Assembly: GCA_963966185.1 (NCBI GenBank)
Contig: CAWZYM010000297.1
Span: forward strand, 134,001-198,000
DNA from: Rhabditoides inermis
Taxonomy: Eukaryota > Nematoda > Chromadorea > Rhabditida > Rhabditidae
Direction of reading: 5' to 3'
DNA: 64,000 bases
Below, piece by piece: positions 47,017 through 58,861 of this stretch. Below the pieces are notes generated by a model. It did no database searches. It was not told the origin of the DNA and worked only from the letters and a program-made list of their open reading frames with translations. Numbering within the stretch: position 1 is the first letter of the stretch; every line of letters starts with the position of its first letter. Made by a program: the position numbers and the translations under genes.

Positions 47017-48820
47017 ACACTCTCTCTCTCTCTTTTCTCGACACAGTTCTAGTCTCTCCTATCTCTCCTCTCTCTCTCTTCTCGCTTCTCCCTCTCCCAC
47101 TGTCTCGCTATCTCTTTCTCTCTTTCTCTTTCCCTCTCAGTAATATATTCTCTAGAAACAGTATTATATTTTCTATTGTCTACTGTCAACTTTCTAGAGA
47201 TAATACTCATGCTATGCTCTTGTTTGTCTACTGCATCTTTTTCTACTACTGTGACAACAACTTTCTAGACACATTACTATGTTTTCTTCTGTCTACTTTC
47301 ACCTCTCGTCACCTCTTCCACTCTCACTCTCACATCTGCAGAGACAGTTATGTCTACTCTCTCTTTCTCTCTCCTCTTTTTTCTCTCCTATTCTCTCTCT
47401 TGTATACTTTCACGTCCCCGCTGTGGTGACAACAACTTTCTAGAGACAGTACTATGCTACCTTTTTTATTATTGTTGGTATTGCGTTTATCTCACTACTC
47501 ATAGAGAGTAACAATGATATAGCCGTACCATTTGTTCTCAGCCGAAAACAAGACAGAGCCTTGGATTATAACGACTGTAAAAGACAGTTATTAAAAAACT
47601 TTTTTTTAACAGAAATCACTACTCTCTTTTCTACTGTCTTCTCTCCCTACTGTCTACTCTATCACGTTCTAAAAATATAATTTGACCGCCTGTGCTTGCC
47701 AAATGACATGTAAGGTGAACTCGATTCTCACCTCACCTCACTTCCACTCGACACTGTACTGCATCGAAAAGCGGAATTTCAGGCTGAATATAAACAAGAG
47801 TACAAGTAACAAACTCAAAACTTAGTTTCAACTGAAAAAAAGAAGCAGTACATAGTTCTATATTACGTCTACAATGACTTTGAAAAAGAAGCCGGCTGGC
47901 GCGCCCTAACACGTTGTGCGCACGTGTGAAGAAGTTTGAAACAGTTTGAGATTGATTTGATCGTTAGAAAGCACTATCTATTGACGTCTCGAAAAATTTT
48001 ACTAAACTTTCAACCTTCAACTTTTCGTTTTGTCAAAGTTATTCGTTGAAGATAGAAACTTTGTCTTTTTCCACTGACTCAATCCATTATTGTTATATTT
48101 AGACATATTCCTATCAAAAAAGACACAACTGAATGGATATGGGTCAGTGATTGCGAATGCCAACTATTCGATATCGATCGGTTGACCTGGCGGCTGGTAG
48201 CGAGCAATCCGGTGGGCGCGACCCCAGCAAGTAACGCGCGCTCAAAAAATGTCTAATACTGTATGAAGACAAAGTCCGATCGATCTGAAACTTTAACAGA
48301 AGGGCTTTTTAGCCCATAGAAGCTTAAGTTTACAAATTGGACCCTCTATCTCGTCTGTACGAAAAGTCGATCGTATTCGCCATATTTGTTGACTTTTCAA
48401 AAAAGTAAACCAGTTTCTATAATCTATCATACGTAATCTTTCTTCTATTCAATTTTTATAGAAATCGAAGATCATGAATTTTGGGTGCATTTTGGGTACA
48501 TTCGCTTATTTGGGCATGAAGATGAGGTCACAGTCGGCTGGTATCGCGGCTATCGATTTTTTCTAGGTCGATTCACCTACCCTTCTAATTTGGTTCGCAT
48601 TGAAGTATTTTGAAATTTTTCTCCATAGTTAGGAGATTAGGTGATAACTATGATTAGGAGATCGCTATTGACGAGATATTTGGAATTTTGCGTTCTCAGG
48701 TATTGAATAAACTTTCTAGAAAAAATGAGTTGTTAGAGTAGACTTTGAAAAGAGATATCTCTCCGGAAGGACAGACAGACAGACAGACAGACACCATAGT
48801 AAATATTAGTATGAAAGGGT
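46655..48820 (+). repeat. 2.2-kb ACTAGCG unit 3
   Basis: Same layout. It alone has an insertion of about 110 bp near 47,461-47,575 (around TGTTGGTATTGCGTTTATCT), inserted where the other units run on to the TCTGTCTACTCTTC block. Confidence 0.85.
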
Positions 48821-49138
48821 GACTAGCGCTCCGGCGCGCTGTCGCGCGCCTTCGCACTAGGTATACAAAAATAGAAAAATAGAAGAATAGTTCGTCTTGC
48901 ATGTTTGATAGTTGATTGCTCTCTAATGACTCTTGACTCTTGCGAAGATACATACACGCAAGGGTTGTAGTGTTCAAGTTCTATGTATTTTGTATATGTA
49001 GCTTAACTTTTGTTTTTTCTAACTATCTCTCCTACTTCTTTTTCACTTATTTTATGTTTCACAGATGTACACCGCCCCATCTCTTTCTCCTCTACACTGT
49101 TCTGTCTACTATCCATCCTATCTCCCTCCTCCTCCCCC

Positions 49139-49183
<45 letters not shown>

Positions 49184-49207
49184 TCGACACAGTTCTACTC
49201 TCCCCTA

Positions 49208-49270
<63 letters not shown>

Positions 49271-49505
49271 CTCTCCCATTGTCTCGCTATTTCTTTCTCT
49301 TTTTCTCTTTCTCTCTCAGTATTATATTCTGTAGAAACAGTATTATATTCTCTATTGTCTACTGTCAACTTTCTAGAGACATTACTATGTTTTCTTCTGT
49401 CTACTTTCACCTCTCGTCACCTTATCCACTCTCACTCTCACCTCTGCAGTAATCACTATCACTGCGACTTTCGAGAGACAGTTATGTCTACTCTCCCTTC
49501 TCTCT

Positions 49506-49556
<51 letters not shown>

Positions 49557-50774
49557 TCTCTCTCGTATGTATACTTTCACGTCCCCGCTGCGGTGACAAC
49601 AACTTTCTAGAGACAGTACTATGGTACCTTCTGTCTACTCTTCTATTTTCACATCTGCAGTAGTCACTGCGACTTTCGAGAGACAGTTATGTAAAAAACT
49701 TTCTTCAAACAGAAAGTACTACTCTCTTCTCTACTGTCTTCTCCCCCTACTGTCTACTCTCTCACGTTCTGAAAACACAATTTGACCGCCTGTGCTTGCC
49801 AAATGACGTGTAAGGTGAACTCGATTCTCACCTCACCTCACTTCCACTCGACACTGTACTGCATCGAAAAGCGGAATTTCAGGCTGAATATGTACAAGAG
49901 TACAAGTAATAAATTCGAAACTTAGTTTCAACTAAAAAAAGAAGCAGTACATAGTTCTATATTACGTCCACAATGACTTCGAGAAAAGAAGCCGGCTGGC
50001 GCCTCCTAACACGTTGTGCGCACGTGTGAAGGAGTTCGAATTAGTTTGAGGTTGATTTGATCGTTAGAAAGCACTATCTATTGACGTCTCGAAACATTTT
50101 ACTTAACTTTCAACATTCAACTTTTCGTTTTGTCAAAGTTATTCGTTGAAGATAGAAATTTTGTCTTTTTTTCAACTGACTCAATCCATTATTGTTATAT
50201 TTAGACATAGACATAATCCTATCAAAAAAGACACAACTGAGTGGATATGGGTCAGTGATTGCGAATGCCAACTATCCGATATCGATCGGTTGACCTGGCA
50301 GCTGGTAGCGAGCAATCCGGTGGGCGCGACCCCAGCAAGTAACGCGCGCTCAGAAAATGTCTAATACTGTATGAAGACAAAGTCCGATCGATCTGAAACT
50401 TTGACAGAATGGTTTTTTTGCCCATAAAAGCTTAAGTTTACAAATTGGACCCTCTATCTCGTCTGTACGAAAAGTCGATCATATTCGCCATATTTGGTGA
50501 CTTTTCAAAAAAGGAAACCAGTTTCTATAATCTATTATACGTAATCTTTCTTGTATTCAATTTTTATAGAAATCGAAGATCATGAATTTTGGGTGCATTT
50601 TGGGTACATTCGCTCAGGAGATCGCTATTGACGAGATATTTGGAATTTTGCGTTCTCAGGTATTGAAGAAACTTTCTAGAAAAAAATGAGTAGATAGAGT
50701 AGACTTTGAAAAGAGATATCTCTCCGGAAGGACAGACAGACAGACACCATAGTAAATATTAGTATGAAAGGGGG
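48821..50774 (+). repeat. 2.0-kb ACTAGCG unit 4
   Basis: Same layout, with two CT tracts (about 49,143 and 49,211-49,264) and a 3' deletion near 50,613, where TTCGCT joins CAGGAGATCG. It is followed by a different hairpin, ACTAGCGGCCTGTGGCCGCT, at 50,776. Confidence 0.85.
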
Positions 50775-51139
50775 AACTAGCGGCCTGTGGCCGCTAGGTG
50801 AGCTTCAGAACAAGTCAAACATATGAGTATAGATTATAGACGATGGCCAATTTCTTTACAAAAACTCTTTACCATAATTCATCTAATAAAACGGCTACAA
50901 TATTATCTCAAACAAGCGTAGACAAAACAGTCAGTCAATTCAGGTGCATATATTGTTTACAAACTTGTTTACTTGTTTACTTCAAACAACAAATATGGAC
51001 TCACTACTCGGTTTAGTAGACATTAGATACCTTTAGAATGAAATGTGGAGTTGTTTACTTAATTGTTCACTCGACTTGTTTACCGAACATTTTGTAGTTG
51101 TTTACTTGTTACCTGTACCGAGTATCAAGTTTGTATCTA
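50775..51139. repeat. Hairpin and GTTTACTT-rich spacer, left
   Basis: After the hairpin at 50,776-50,797 comes AT-rich DNA with repeated TTGTTTACTTG words (about 50,965-51,110). The same type of sequence, with GTACACGTTAGATACCTTTA-like text, recurs at 55,235-55,625, so it brackets the satellites between. Confidence 0.65.
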
Positions 51140-51320
51140 CAATAGGAGCTGAGCTATGCACATGACTTTATTTGGTATATGCAAATCGTGTATAAATAGA
51201 TAAATTGTATACTAAACAATAAGTATTCCAGAACTTCGTACCTATACGAAGTTTCAAAGTCGTAGCTGTAATAGGAGCTGGAATATGACCTAATTTGAAT
51301 ATGCAAAAGAGGTATAATAC
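51140..51320. repeat. 130-bp satellite, left outlier
   Basis: About one and a half units of the ATAGGAGCTGAG satellite that forms the main array at 53,420-55,230. The CT-rich satellite lies between this outlier and the main array. Confidence 0.75.
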
Positions 51321-51406
51321 TATGGCAACCGTCGTGGTAGTGGGTACTGGTGTAGTTGAGACACAGACTCCCTCTCTCTCTCTTCCTCCTTCCCTCTCTC
51401 CTTCCC

Positions 51407-51449
<43 letters not shown>

Positions 51450-51940
51450 GTGTCGTCTTTGTCTTGTGCGATGAGAAGAGACCGTGTGTGAGGAGAAGGA
51501 GGAAGGAGAAATGGCGACCGTCGTGGTAGTGGGTACTGGTGTAGTTGAGACACAGACTCCCTCTCTCTCTCTTCCTCCTTCCCTCTCTCCTTCCCCCCCC
51601 CCTCTCTCTCTCTCTCTCTCTGACTTGTGTCGTCTTTGTCTTGTGCGATGAGAAGAGACCGTGTGTGAGGAGAAGGAGGAAGGAGAAATGGCGACCGTCG
51701 TGGTAGTGGGTACTGGTGTAGTTGAGACACAGACTCCCTCTCTCTCTCTTCCTCCTTCCCTCTCTCCTTCCCCCCTCTCTCTCTCTCTCTCTGACTTGTG
51801 TCGTCTTTGTCTTGTGCGATGAGAAGAGACCGTGTGTGAGGAGAAGGAGGAAGGAGAAATGGCGACCGTCGTGGTAGTGGGTACTGGTGTAGTTGAGACA
51901 CAGACTCCCTCTCTCTCTCTTCCTCCTTCCCTCTCTCCTT

Positions 51941-51971
<31 letters not shown>

Positions 51972-53330
51972 CTTGTGTCGTCTTTGTCTTGTGCGATGAG
52001 AAGAGACCGTGTGTGAGGAGAAGGAGGAAGGAGAAATGGCGACCGTCGTGGTAGTGGGTACTGGTGTAGTTGAGACACAGACTCCCTCTCTCTCTCTTTC
52101 TCCTTCCCTCTCTCCTTCCCCCCTTTCTCTCAAACTTGTGTCGTCTTTGTCTTGTGCGATGAGAAGAGACCGTGTGTGAGGAGAAGGAGGAAGGAGAAAT
52201 GGCGACCGTCGTGGTAGTGGGTACTGGTGTAGTTGAGACACAGACTCCCTCTCTCTCTCTTCCTCCTTCCCTCTCTCCTTCCCCCCCTCTCTCTCTCTCT
52301 CTCTCTGACTTGTGTCGTCTTTGTCTTGTGCGATGAGAAGAGACCGTGTGTGAGGAGAAGGAGGAAGGAGAAATGGCGACCGTCGTGGTAGTGGGTACTG
52401 GTGTAGTTGAGACACAGACTCCCTCTCTCTCTTTCTCCTTCCCTCTCTCCTTCCCCCCTCTCTCTCAAACTTGTGTCGTCTTTGTCTTGTGCGATGAGAA
52501 GAGACCGCGTGTGAGGAGAAGGAGGAGGGAGAAATGGCAACCGTCGTGGTAGTGGGTACTGGTGTAGTTGAGACACAAACTCCCTCTCTCTCTCTTTCTC
52601 CTTCCCTCTCTCCTTCCCCCCTTTCTCTCAAACTTGTGTCGTCTTTGTCTTGTGCGATGAGAAGAGACCGCGTGTGAGGAGAAGGAGGAGGGAGAAATGG
52701 CAACCGTCGTGGTAGTGGGTACTGGTGTAGTTGAAACACAGACTCCCTATCTCTCTCTTCCTCCTTCCCTCTCTCCTTCCCCCCCCTCTCTCTCTCTCTC
52801 TCTCTGACTTGTGTCGTCTTTGTCTTGTGCGATGAGAAGAGACCGCGTGTGAGGAGAAGGAGGAGGGAGAAATGGCAACCGTCGTGGTAGTGGGTACTGG
52901 TGTAGTTGAAACACATACTCCCTATCTCTCTCTCCCCCCTTTCCTCTTTCCCTCCCTCCTCTCTCTCTCTGACTTGTGTTGTCTTCGTCTTGTGCGATGA
53001 GAAGAGACCGCGTGTGAGGAGAAGGAGGAGAGAGAAATGGCAACCGTCGTGGTAGTGGGTACTGGTGTAGTTGAAACACAGACTCCCTATCTCTCTCTCC
53101 CCCCTTCCCTCTTTCCCTCCCCCCTCTCTCTCTCTGACTAGTGTTGTCTTCGTCTTGTGCAATGAGAAGAGACCGCGTGTGAGGAGAAGGAGGAGGGAGA
53201 AATGGCAACCGTCGTGGTAGTGGGTACTGGTGTAGTTGAAACACAGACTCCCTATCTCTCTCTCCCCCCTTCCCTCTTTTCCTCCCCCCTCTCTCTCTCT
53301 AACTTGTGTCGTCTTCATCTTGTGCTTTCC
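51321..53330. repeat. CT-rich satellite, 12 units of about 161-190 bp
   Basis: Each unit has a fixed part (ATGGCGACCGTCGTGGTAGT through GTGTAGTTGAGACACAGACT, and CTTGTGTCGTCTTTGTCTTG through GAGAAGGAGGAAGGAGAAATGG) and a variable CT/C tract. Starts lie at 51,321, 51,511, 51,689, 51,858, 52,035, 52,198, 52,372, 52,535, 52,698, 52,875, 53,036 and 53,202. Units in the right third share GCGTGTGAGG and GAGGGAG variants. A 776-codon minus-strand ORF spans it but looks like a by-product of the repeat. Confidence 0.92.
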
Positions 53331-53419
53331 CTCTTTCTCTCCCCTCTCCTCTCCTCTCCTCTCTCTCTCTCTCTCTCTCTCTTTCATTAACTTTTCTTCC
53401 CTCTCTTCCCCTGTATCTG

Positions 53420-55230
53420 CAGATAATAGGAGCTGAGATATGAACATGACCTTATTAGGGATATTCAAATGAGGTCTAATTGGATATATACGAGACATTT
53501 TGTACTCCAGTACGTTGTACTTATATCAAGTACCAAGAATGTAGTTATAATAGGAGCTGAGATATGAACAAGACCTTATTTGGGATATTCAAATGAGGTT
53601 TAAATAAATAAGTTGAATACCAAACAGTTTATACTCAAGTACTTTGTACATATTCCAAGTATCAAGATTGTAGCTATAAAATGAGCTGAGCTATAAACAT
53701 GACCTTATTTGGAATATGCGAATGAGGTATAATTAGATAAGTTGTATACCAAACAGTTTGTACTCAAGTACTTTGTACTTATACCAACTATCAATATTGT
53801 AGCTATAATAGGAGCTGAGATATGAACATGACCTTATTTGGGATATTATATTGAGCTTTAAGTAAATAAGTTGTATACCCAACAGGTTGTACTGAAGTAC
53901 TTTGTACTTATACAAAGTATCAAGATTGTAGCTATAAAAGAACCTGAGATATAAACATGACCTTATTTGGAGTATGCAAATGAGGTTTAATTAAATAGGT
54001 TGTATTCCAAACAGTTTGTACTCCAGTACTTTGTACATATACCAAAGATCAAGACTGTAGCTATGAAAGAATCTGAGATATAAGCATGACCTTATTTGGA
54101 GTATGCGAATGAGGTATAATTAGATTAGTTGTATAACAAACAGTTTGTACTCAAGTAATTCGTACTTATAGCAAGTATAAAAATCATAGCTATAATATGA
54201 GCTGAGATATAAACATGACCTTATTTGGTATAAGCAAATGACGTATAATTAGATAAGATCTATTCTAAACCAATTGTACTCCAGTACTCCATACTGTAAG
54301 CTAAGCATGAAGAATGTAGATCTAATAGGAGCTGAGATATGAACATGACCTTATTTGGGATATTATAATGAGCTTTAAGTAAATAAGTTGTATACCCAAC
54401 AGGTTGTACTGAAGTACTTTGTACTTATACCAATTATCAAGATTGTAGCTATAAAAGAACCTGAGATATAAACATGACCTTATTTGGAGTATGCAAATGA
54501 GGTTTAATTTAAAAAGTTGTTTTCCAAACAGTTTGTACTCTAGTACTTTGTATATATACCAAGTATCAAGACTGTAGCTATGAAAGAACCTGAGATCTAA
54601 GCATGACCCTATTTGGAGTATGCAAATGAGGTATAATTAGATTATTTGTATAACAAACAGTTTGTACTCAAGTAATTCGTACTTATAGCAAGTATGAAAA
54701 TCATAGCTATAATATGAGCTGAGATATAAACATGACCTTATTTGGTATAAGCAAATGACGTATAATTAGATAAGATCTATTCTAAACCAATTGTACTCCA
54801 GTACTCCATACTGTAAGCTAAGCATGAAGAATGTAGATCTAATAGGAGCTGAGATATGAACATGACCTTATTTGGGATATTATAATGAGCTTTAAGTAAA
54901 TAAGTTGTATACCCAACAGGTTGTACTGAAGTACTTTGTACTTATACAAATTATCAAGATTGTAGCTATAAAAGAACCTGAGATATAAACATGACCTTAT
55001 TTGGAGTATGCAAATGAGGTTTAATTTGAAAAGTTGTTTTCCAAACAGTTTGTACTCTAGTACTTTGTATATATACCAAGTATCAAGACTGTAGCTATGA
55101 AAGAACCTGAGATATAAGCATGACCCTATTTGGAGTATACAAATGAGGTTTGATTAAATAAGTTGTATTCCAAACAGTTTGTACTCCAGTACTTTGTACT
55201 TATACCAAGTATCAAGACTGTAGCTATAAA
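53420..55230. repeat. 129-130-bp satellite array, about 14 units, higher-order
   Basis: Units start near the word GGAGCTGAGATATGAACATG and include ACCTTATTTGG, CAAATGAGGT and TTTGTACTCCAGTACTTTGT. Starts are spaced 129-130 bp from 53,428 to 55,103. The stretch 54,198-54,714 is repeated at 54,715 onwards, a four-unit (517-bp) higher-order repeat. Confidence 0.9.
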
Positions 55231-55234
55231 AGAC

Positions 55235-55625
55235 TGTAGCTTGGCGTTGTTTACCTTTTTGTGTACTTGTTTACATGACTTGTAAACAATAAATATGAAC
55301 TCAGTACTTGGTCAAGTACACGTTAGATACCTTTAGAATGAGATTTGGAGTTGTTTACTTATTTGTTTACTTGTTTACATCTCAAATAAACAACAAAATC
55401 GAACTTAGTAATTTGTGTACTACACGTTGAAGACCTTTAAAACACATTTCTGAGTTGTTTACAGATTTGTTTACTTGTTTACATGACTTGTAAACAATAA
55501 ATATGAACTGAGTACTTGGTCTAGTACACGTTAGATAAATTTTAAAAGAGATTCGGAGTTGTTTACTTCTTTGTTTACTTGTTTACTGTTGTTGTTTACC
55601 AAAAATTTTGACGTTGTTTACTTGT
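55235..55625. repeat. GTTTACTT-rich spacer, right
   Basis: Three imperfect copies of a block with TTGTTTACTTGTTTACATGA and AGTACACGTTAGATACC. Related to 50,965-51,110 on the other side of the satellites. Confidence 0.7.
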
Positions 55626-55841
55626 TACTTGTACCAAGTATCAAGTCTCTAGGTCTAAAACTGACAGAGTTCATATAGAAACGTCACAAGTTTCAGATTC
55701 TAAGTCCAGAGTTCTTAGCGAACCCATATAAGGAATTATGCAAATGAGGTGCCAGGTAAACGCGAGCGTCACAGGACTATATCAACTCTAACCCTATAAG
55801 GAGAAGTTTATAGGTCGACGCCATAGAGCTGGAGACCTCTG

Positions 55842-55930
55842 GACAAACAAACAAACAAACAAACAAACAAACAAACAAACAAACAAACAGACACACGCCA
55901 TAGCAAATTTAAGGGAGCCGGCAGGGGCAG
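55842..55930. repeat. (AAAC)n tract with element-type tail
   Basis: About twelve AAAC units are followed by CAGACACACGCCATAGCAAA. The tails of the 2-kb units read (GACA)n then CAGACACCATAGTAAA, so the two element types may share a 3' end design. Confidence 0.75.
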
Positions 55931-56108
55931 ATCGCAGGGCGACATTCGTGATAATTTTTATAATGGGGTTCAGAGGGTACACTACCTTTAATGTCCGACT
56001 CTCGTTCCTGTCTCTTCAATGTTGTCATTGCTCTCTAATGTTTAAAAAAAATCTCTAATGTTGTTAAAAAAGTTCTAGAACGAAATATCCGAGACATCAC
56101 CCGGGCAG

Positions 56109-56113
<5 letters not shown>

Positions 56114-56203
<90 letters not shown>
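56114..56203. repeat. (CT)n microsatellite upstream of an acceptor
   Basis: About 90 bp of CT with one CGCT break, just before TTGCAG and exon 56222. It could act as a long polypyrimidine tract. Confidence 0.85.
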
Positions 56204-56207
<4 letters not shown>

Positions 56208-57743
56208 TGCACGAGTTGCAGACGCCCCACGACAGTGTTCGACGGCACATCAGAAGTGACGCAGTCGGCGACAACCACTACTCCACACACCACCACCGGC
56301 AGTGCAACGACGGCAGTCTCCGAGTCGCGGGAGCAGAGCTATGACAGAGAGGGGGGAGCGGGTGAGACGACGGGGCAGATTGGCCAGGAGAAGAATGTGA
56401 GTGTACGAGGGAAACTGTATGTGAATTGACAATACCAAGGCTGCCACGACTCACTTCCCCGTCGGCCCTCCCTCTTCCACCGACGGCTACGACTTCCCGA
56501 ACAGGGAATCCGAGGAGATGACCGGAGTCCGGCCGGCTGTTGTCATGGCAGAAAGGAGCCATGAAGAATACAGGTGAGACAAACCGTGTTCGTTTAGTTT
56601 TCACAGTCTAAACACATTGCGGTACAAACATTACGTGGATAAAAAACAAATGAATGAAGAAAAAATGATATTACCTCGACATACTACATACTACAGTGAT
56701 CGCGTGCATGTGGCCTCTCAGTCCGGCAGCTACGGTAGGAAGAAGGAGAAGGGGGAGGAGGAGGAGCAGGAGGAGAGGAGCGTGGAGTACGACCAATCGA
56801 AGGAAGCCGTGGCACCAGATGTAGCCATGGCAGCCATACAGTCACTCGTGGCTAGGGCTGCGGGATGTAGGACGTTCCCTCCACATTTTTTAGAATAAGT
56901 GAAAAGGACGATTCCTCCACTAGCATCTAGCATGAACGATTCCTCCACCCACCATGAACGATCCCTCCACATTGCTAGGACGTTCCCTCCACTTCACAAT
57001 TAGGCGTTTTACAACTTATGTGTGATCTTTGAACTTACTAGAATAGTATTTAGTCATGAATATTGAACCTTGACACTGTCTAGAAACTTTTACCATGTTT
57101 GCTCATAGTTTCGAATTCACATCTCACTCCTCTCTCCCCTTCAACAAGGCACCATGAGAGAACCAATCTGAGAGACATATCACACGTACCGCGAAAGAAG
57201 CGAACTAGGTGGAACATAGGATTTAGATGTGTGCACATAGAGGTTTTCAAGGCTGCTATAAGGTGGTATAGGTGGTTTTGGTTCATTATGCAAATTTTAT
57301 CAGTTAAGGGACCATGCCCTCAATTCGGTCAGGTTTTGTTCCAAACCTGAGCTCTCTAGAGAGCTCATTCGATTTGTCCTAACATTTAAAGACAGTTTTC
57401 ATATGGAAAGTTTTAAATGAAAATTAATTTAAAAAAGTTATGATCAAGAAAATGTTTTTTGCATATTTTTTTGCTTATATACTTTTCTAACATGGGTAGT
57501 GTTTAGGTTCACATTCGCTGATCCGGATGAAATTAGTACCATACATACCCTAGGATACCAAATGCCGAAAACCGCTTTCACTTTTTTTCTGAGCGACCAT
57601 ACGTTTTGAATTATTACGTTTCAAAGTTATGAACGCTTAAAGGAACAGAGGCGTATACCAGAACTATGTGGTAATGAAACTTTCAAATTCGCACGAAATC
57701 ACCACGCACCGAGGTGCATGTAAGTTTCATGCAAAGTTGCAAA

Positions 57744-57806
57744 CAGGAATCGAACCCGTGGCTGCGAGAGTGATAGCCCACAGTCTTTTCCACTGCGCCG
57801 TGCAGC
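57744..57806 (-). repeat. tRNA-like segment in the TIR element (1)
   Basis: On the minus strand it has box A-like GGCGCAGTGGAAAAGAC and a good box B, GGGTTCGATTCC, 45 bases apart, so it is tRNA-derived. The anticodon arm is not clean enough to name an isotype. Confidence 0.5.
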
Positions 57807-57845
57807 TCATTGGGTTATCACGCGCAAAGACCGCTGCCCTTACGA

Positions 57846-57908
57846 GCCGAGGTGGTATAGTGGCGAGAGTGAGCGCCTTCCAATCCGGTGCGCTAGTTCT
57901 ATCCCATG
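57846..57908 (+). repeat. tRNA-like segment in the TIR element (2)
   Basis: Box A-like GAGGTGGTATAGTGGCGAGA, followed by CTTCCAATCCGGTGCG and a weak box B (GCTAGTTCTATCCC). It faces away from segment 1, about 40 bp apart. It is likely a decayed tRNA-derived piece. Confidence 0.4.
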
Positions 57909-58108
57909 CACTGCTAAATCTTTTTACACGTTTTAATTAGTCTATGTAGTGTTTTTAAAGCAGATCTGGTGTTGGTGTTGCCTTCTGGCGCTATCATGGT
58001 CATGGTCCCTTAACTGATATATTTTGCATAATGGACCCAAATCACCTATACCACCTTGTAGAGCAGCCTTGAAAACCTCTATGTGCACACATGTGTTTCC
58101 TTTATCCA

Positions 58109-58142
<34 letters not shown>

Positions 58143-58456
58143 TCTCCGCCTCATAGCGCTTTGTGGTAGGGGGAGAAGAGTGAGATGTGACTTCGAAACT
58201 ATGAGCAAACATGGTAAAAGTTTCTAAGTGTCAAGGTTCAATATTCATGACTAACAAGGAGTGTCGTTTAGGTCACAGAAGCCAATGGTGACCAAACTGA
58301 TATCAGAGATACCCTAGGAGGTCACTAGTCGAAAACCGTTTTCAAATCCACAGGACCGGCCATACGTTTCGAGATATTTACGTTTCAAATTTTGGAGCTA
58401 AACCGTATGGGTTGCTTTTGCGGCCTGTCACTCCATTCGCGCGAGCTGTGAAACAG

Positions 58457-58520
58457 CTGCGGTGGCCTAGTGGATAGAGCGGCCGTCTGTCAAGCGGCAG
58501 GGTGTGGGTTCGCTCTCCGG
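58457..58520 (+). repeat. tRNA-Asp-like segment in inner arm (left)
   Basis: Box A TGGCCTAGTGGATAGAGC and a 5-bp anticodon stem GCCGT/GCGGC closing the loop CTGTCAA (GTC, Asp-like), then GTGGGTTCGCTCTCC as a poor box B. The acceptor stem does not close, so it is not a normal tRNA gene. It is duplicated in inverse in the other arm. Confidence 0.55.
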
Positions 58521-58796
58521 ATAAACTTTTCATTTTGCCGACACTTTCCGGACTTGTACTTTTTGGTGACAATTGGGCAGTTGGTAGAAAACTCCTATCA
58601 TCTCCTTTTTTCAAAACGAACGGTCAAATCGATATGTCTTGTTTGAGGGCCCATTACAAAATGTTTGCGTTCTTTAAACTTCATTTTCAAAAGTTTCGAA
58701 AAATATCACCGACGAAGGTTTCCACCATGCGTGACTCCAACCATTCGAACAAAAAGTACAAGTCCGGAGAGAATCGGCAAAATGAAAAACATATCG

Positions 58797-58861
58797 GAAG
58801 AGCGAACCCACACCCTGCCGCTTGACAGACGGCCGCTCTATCCACTAGACCACTGCCGCTG
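58797..58861 (-). repeat. tRNA-Asp-like segment in inner arm (right)
   Basis: Mirror copy of 58,457-58,520, with GTGGTCTAGTGGATAGAGC as box A and the same CTGTCAA loop. The pair face each other across the centre of the inner foldback. Confidence 0.55.

Larger units (their letters stand above)
41919..55987. mobile_element. Candidate 14-kb element with 17-bp TIRs and TTAA flanks
   Basis: AGGTAGTGTACCCTCTG at 41,919-41,935 is the exact inverse of 55,971-55,987, and both are immediately flanked outside by TTAA (41,915-41,918 and 55,988-55,991); one further base on each side also fits. TTAA target duplications are typical of piggyBac and Kolobok elements. The inside is non-coding: four tandem 2-kb units and two satellites. 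Either a non-autonomous element grew by internal amplification, or two separate ends happen to face each other. No transposase is present. Confidence 0.6.

Noticed and set aside
42302..49663. Ser/Leu-rich ORFs such as MYTAPSLSPLHCSVYFPS
   Set aside because: They are translations of CT-rich tracts in the 2-kb units, shifted by tract length from unit to unit, with no conserved frame.
51168..53498. 776-codon minus-strand ORF
   Set aside because: It follows the CT-rich satellite exactly and changes frame of the repeat peptide from unit to unit. It is a by-product of the repeat.
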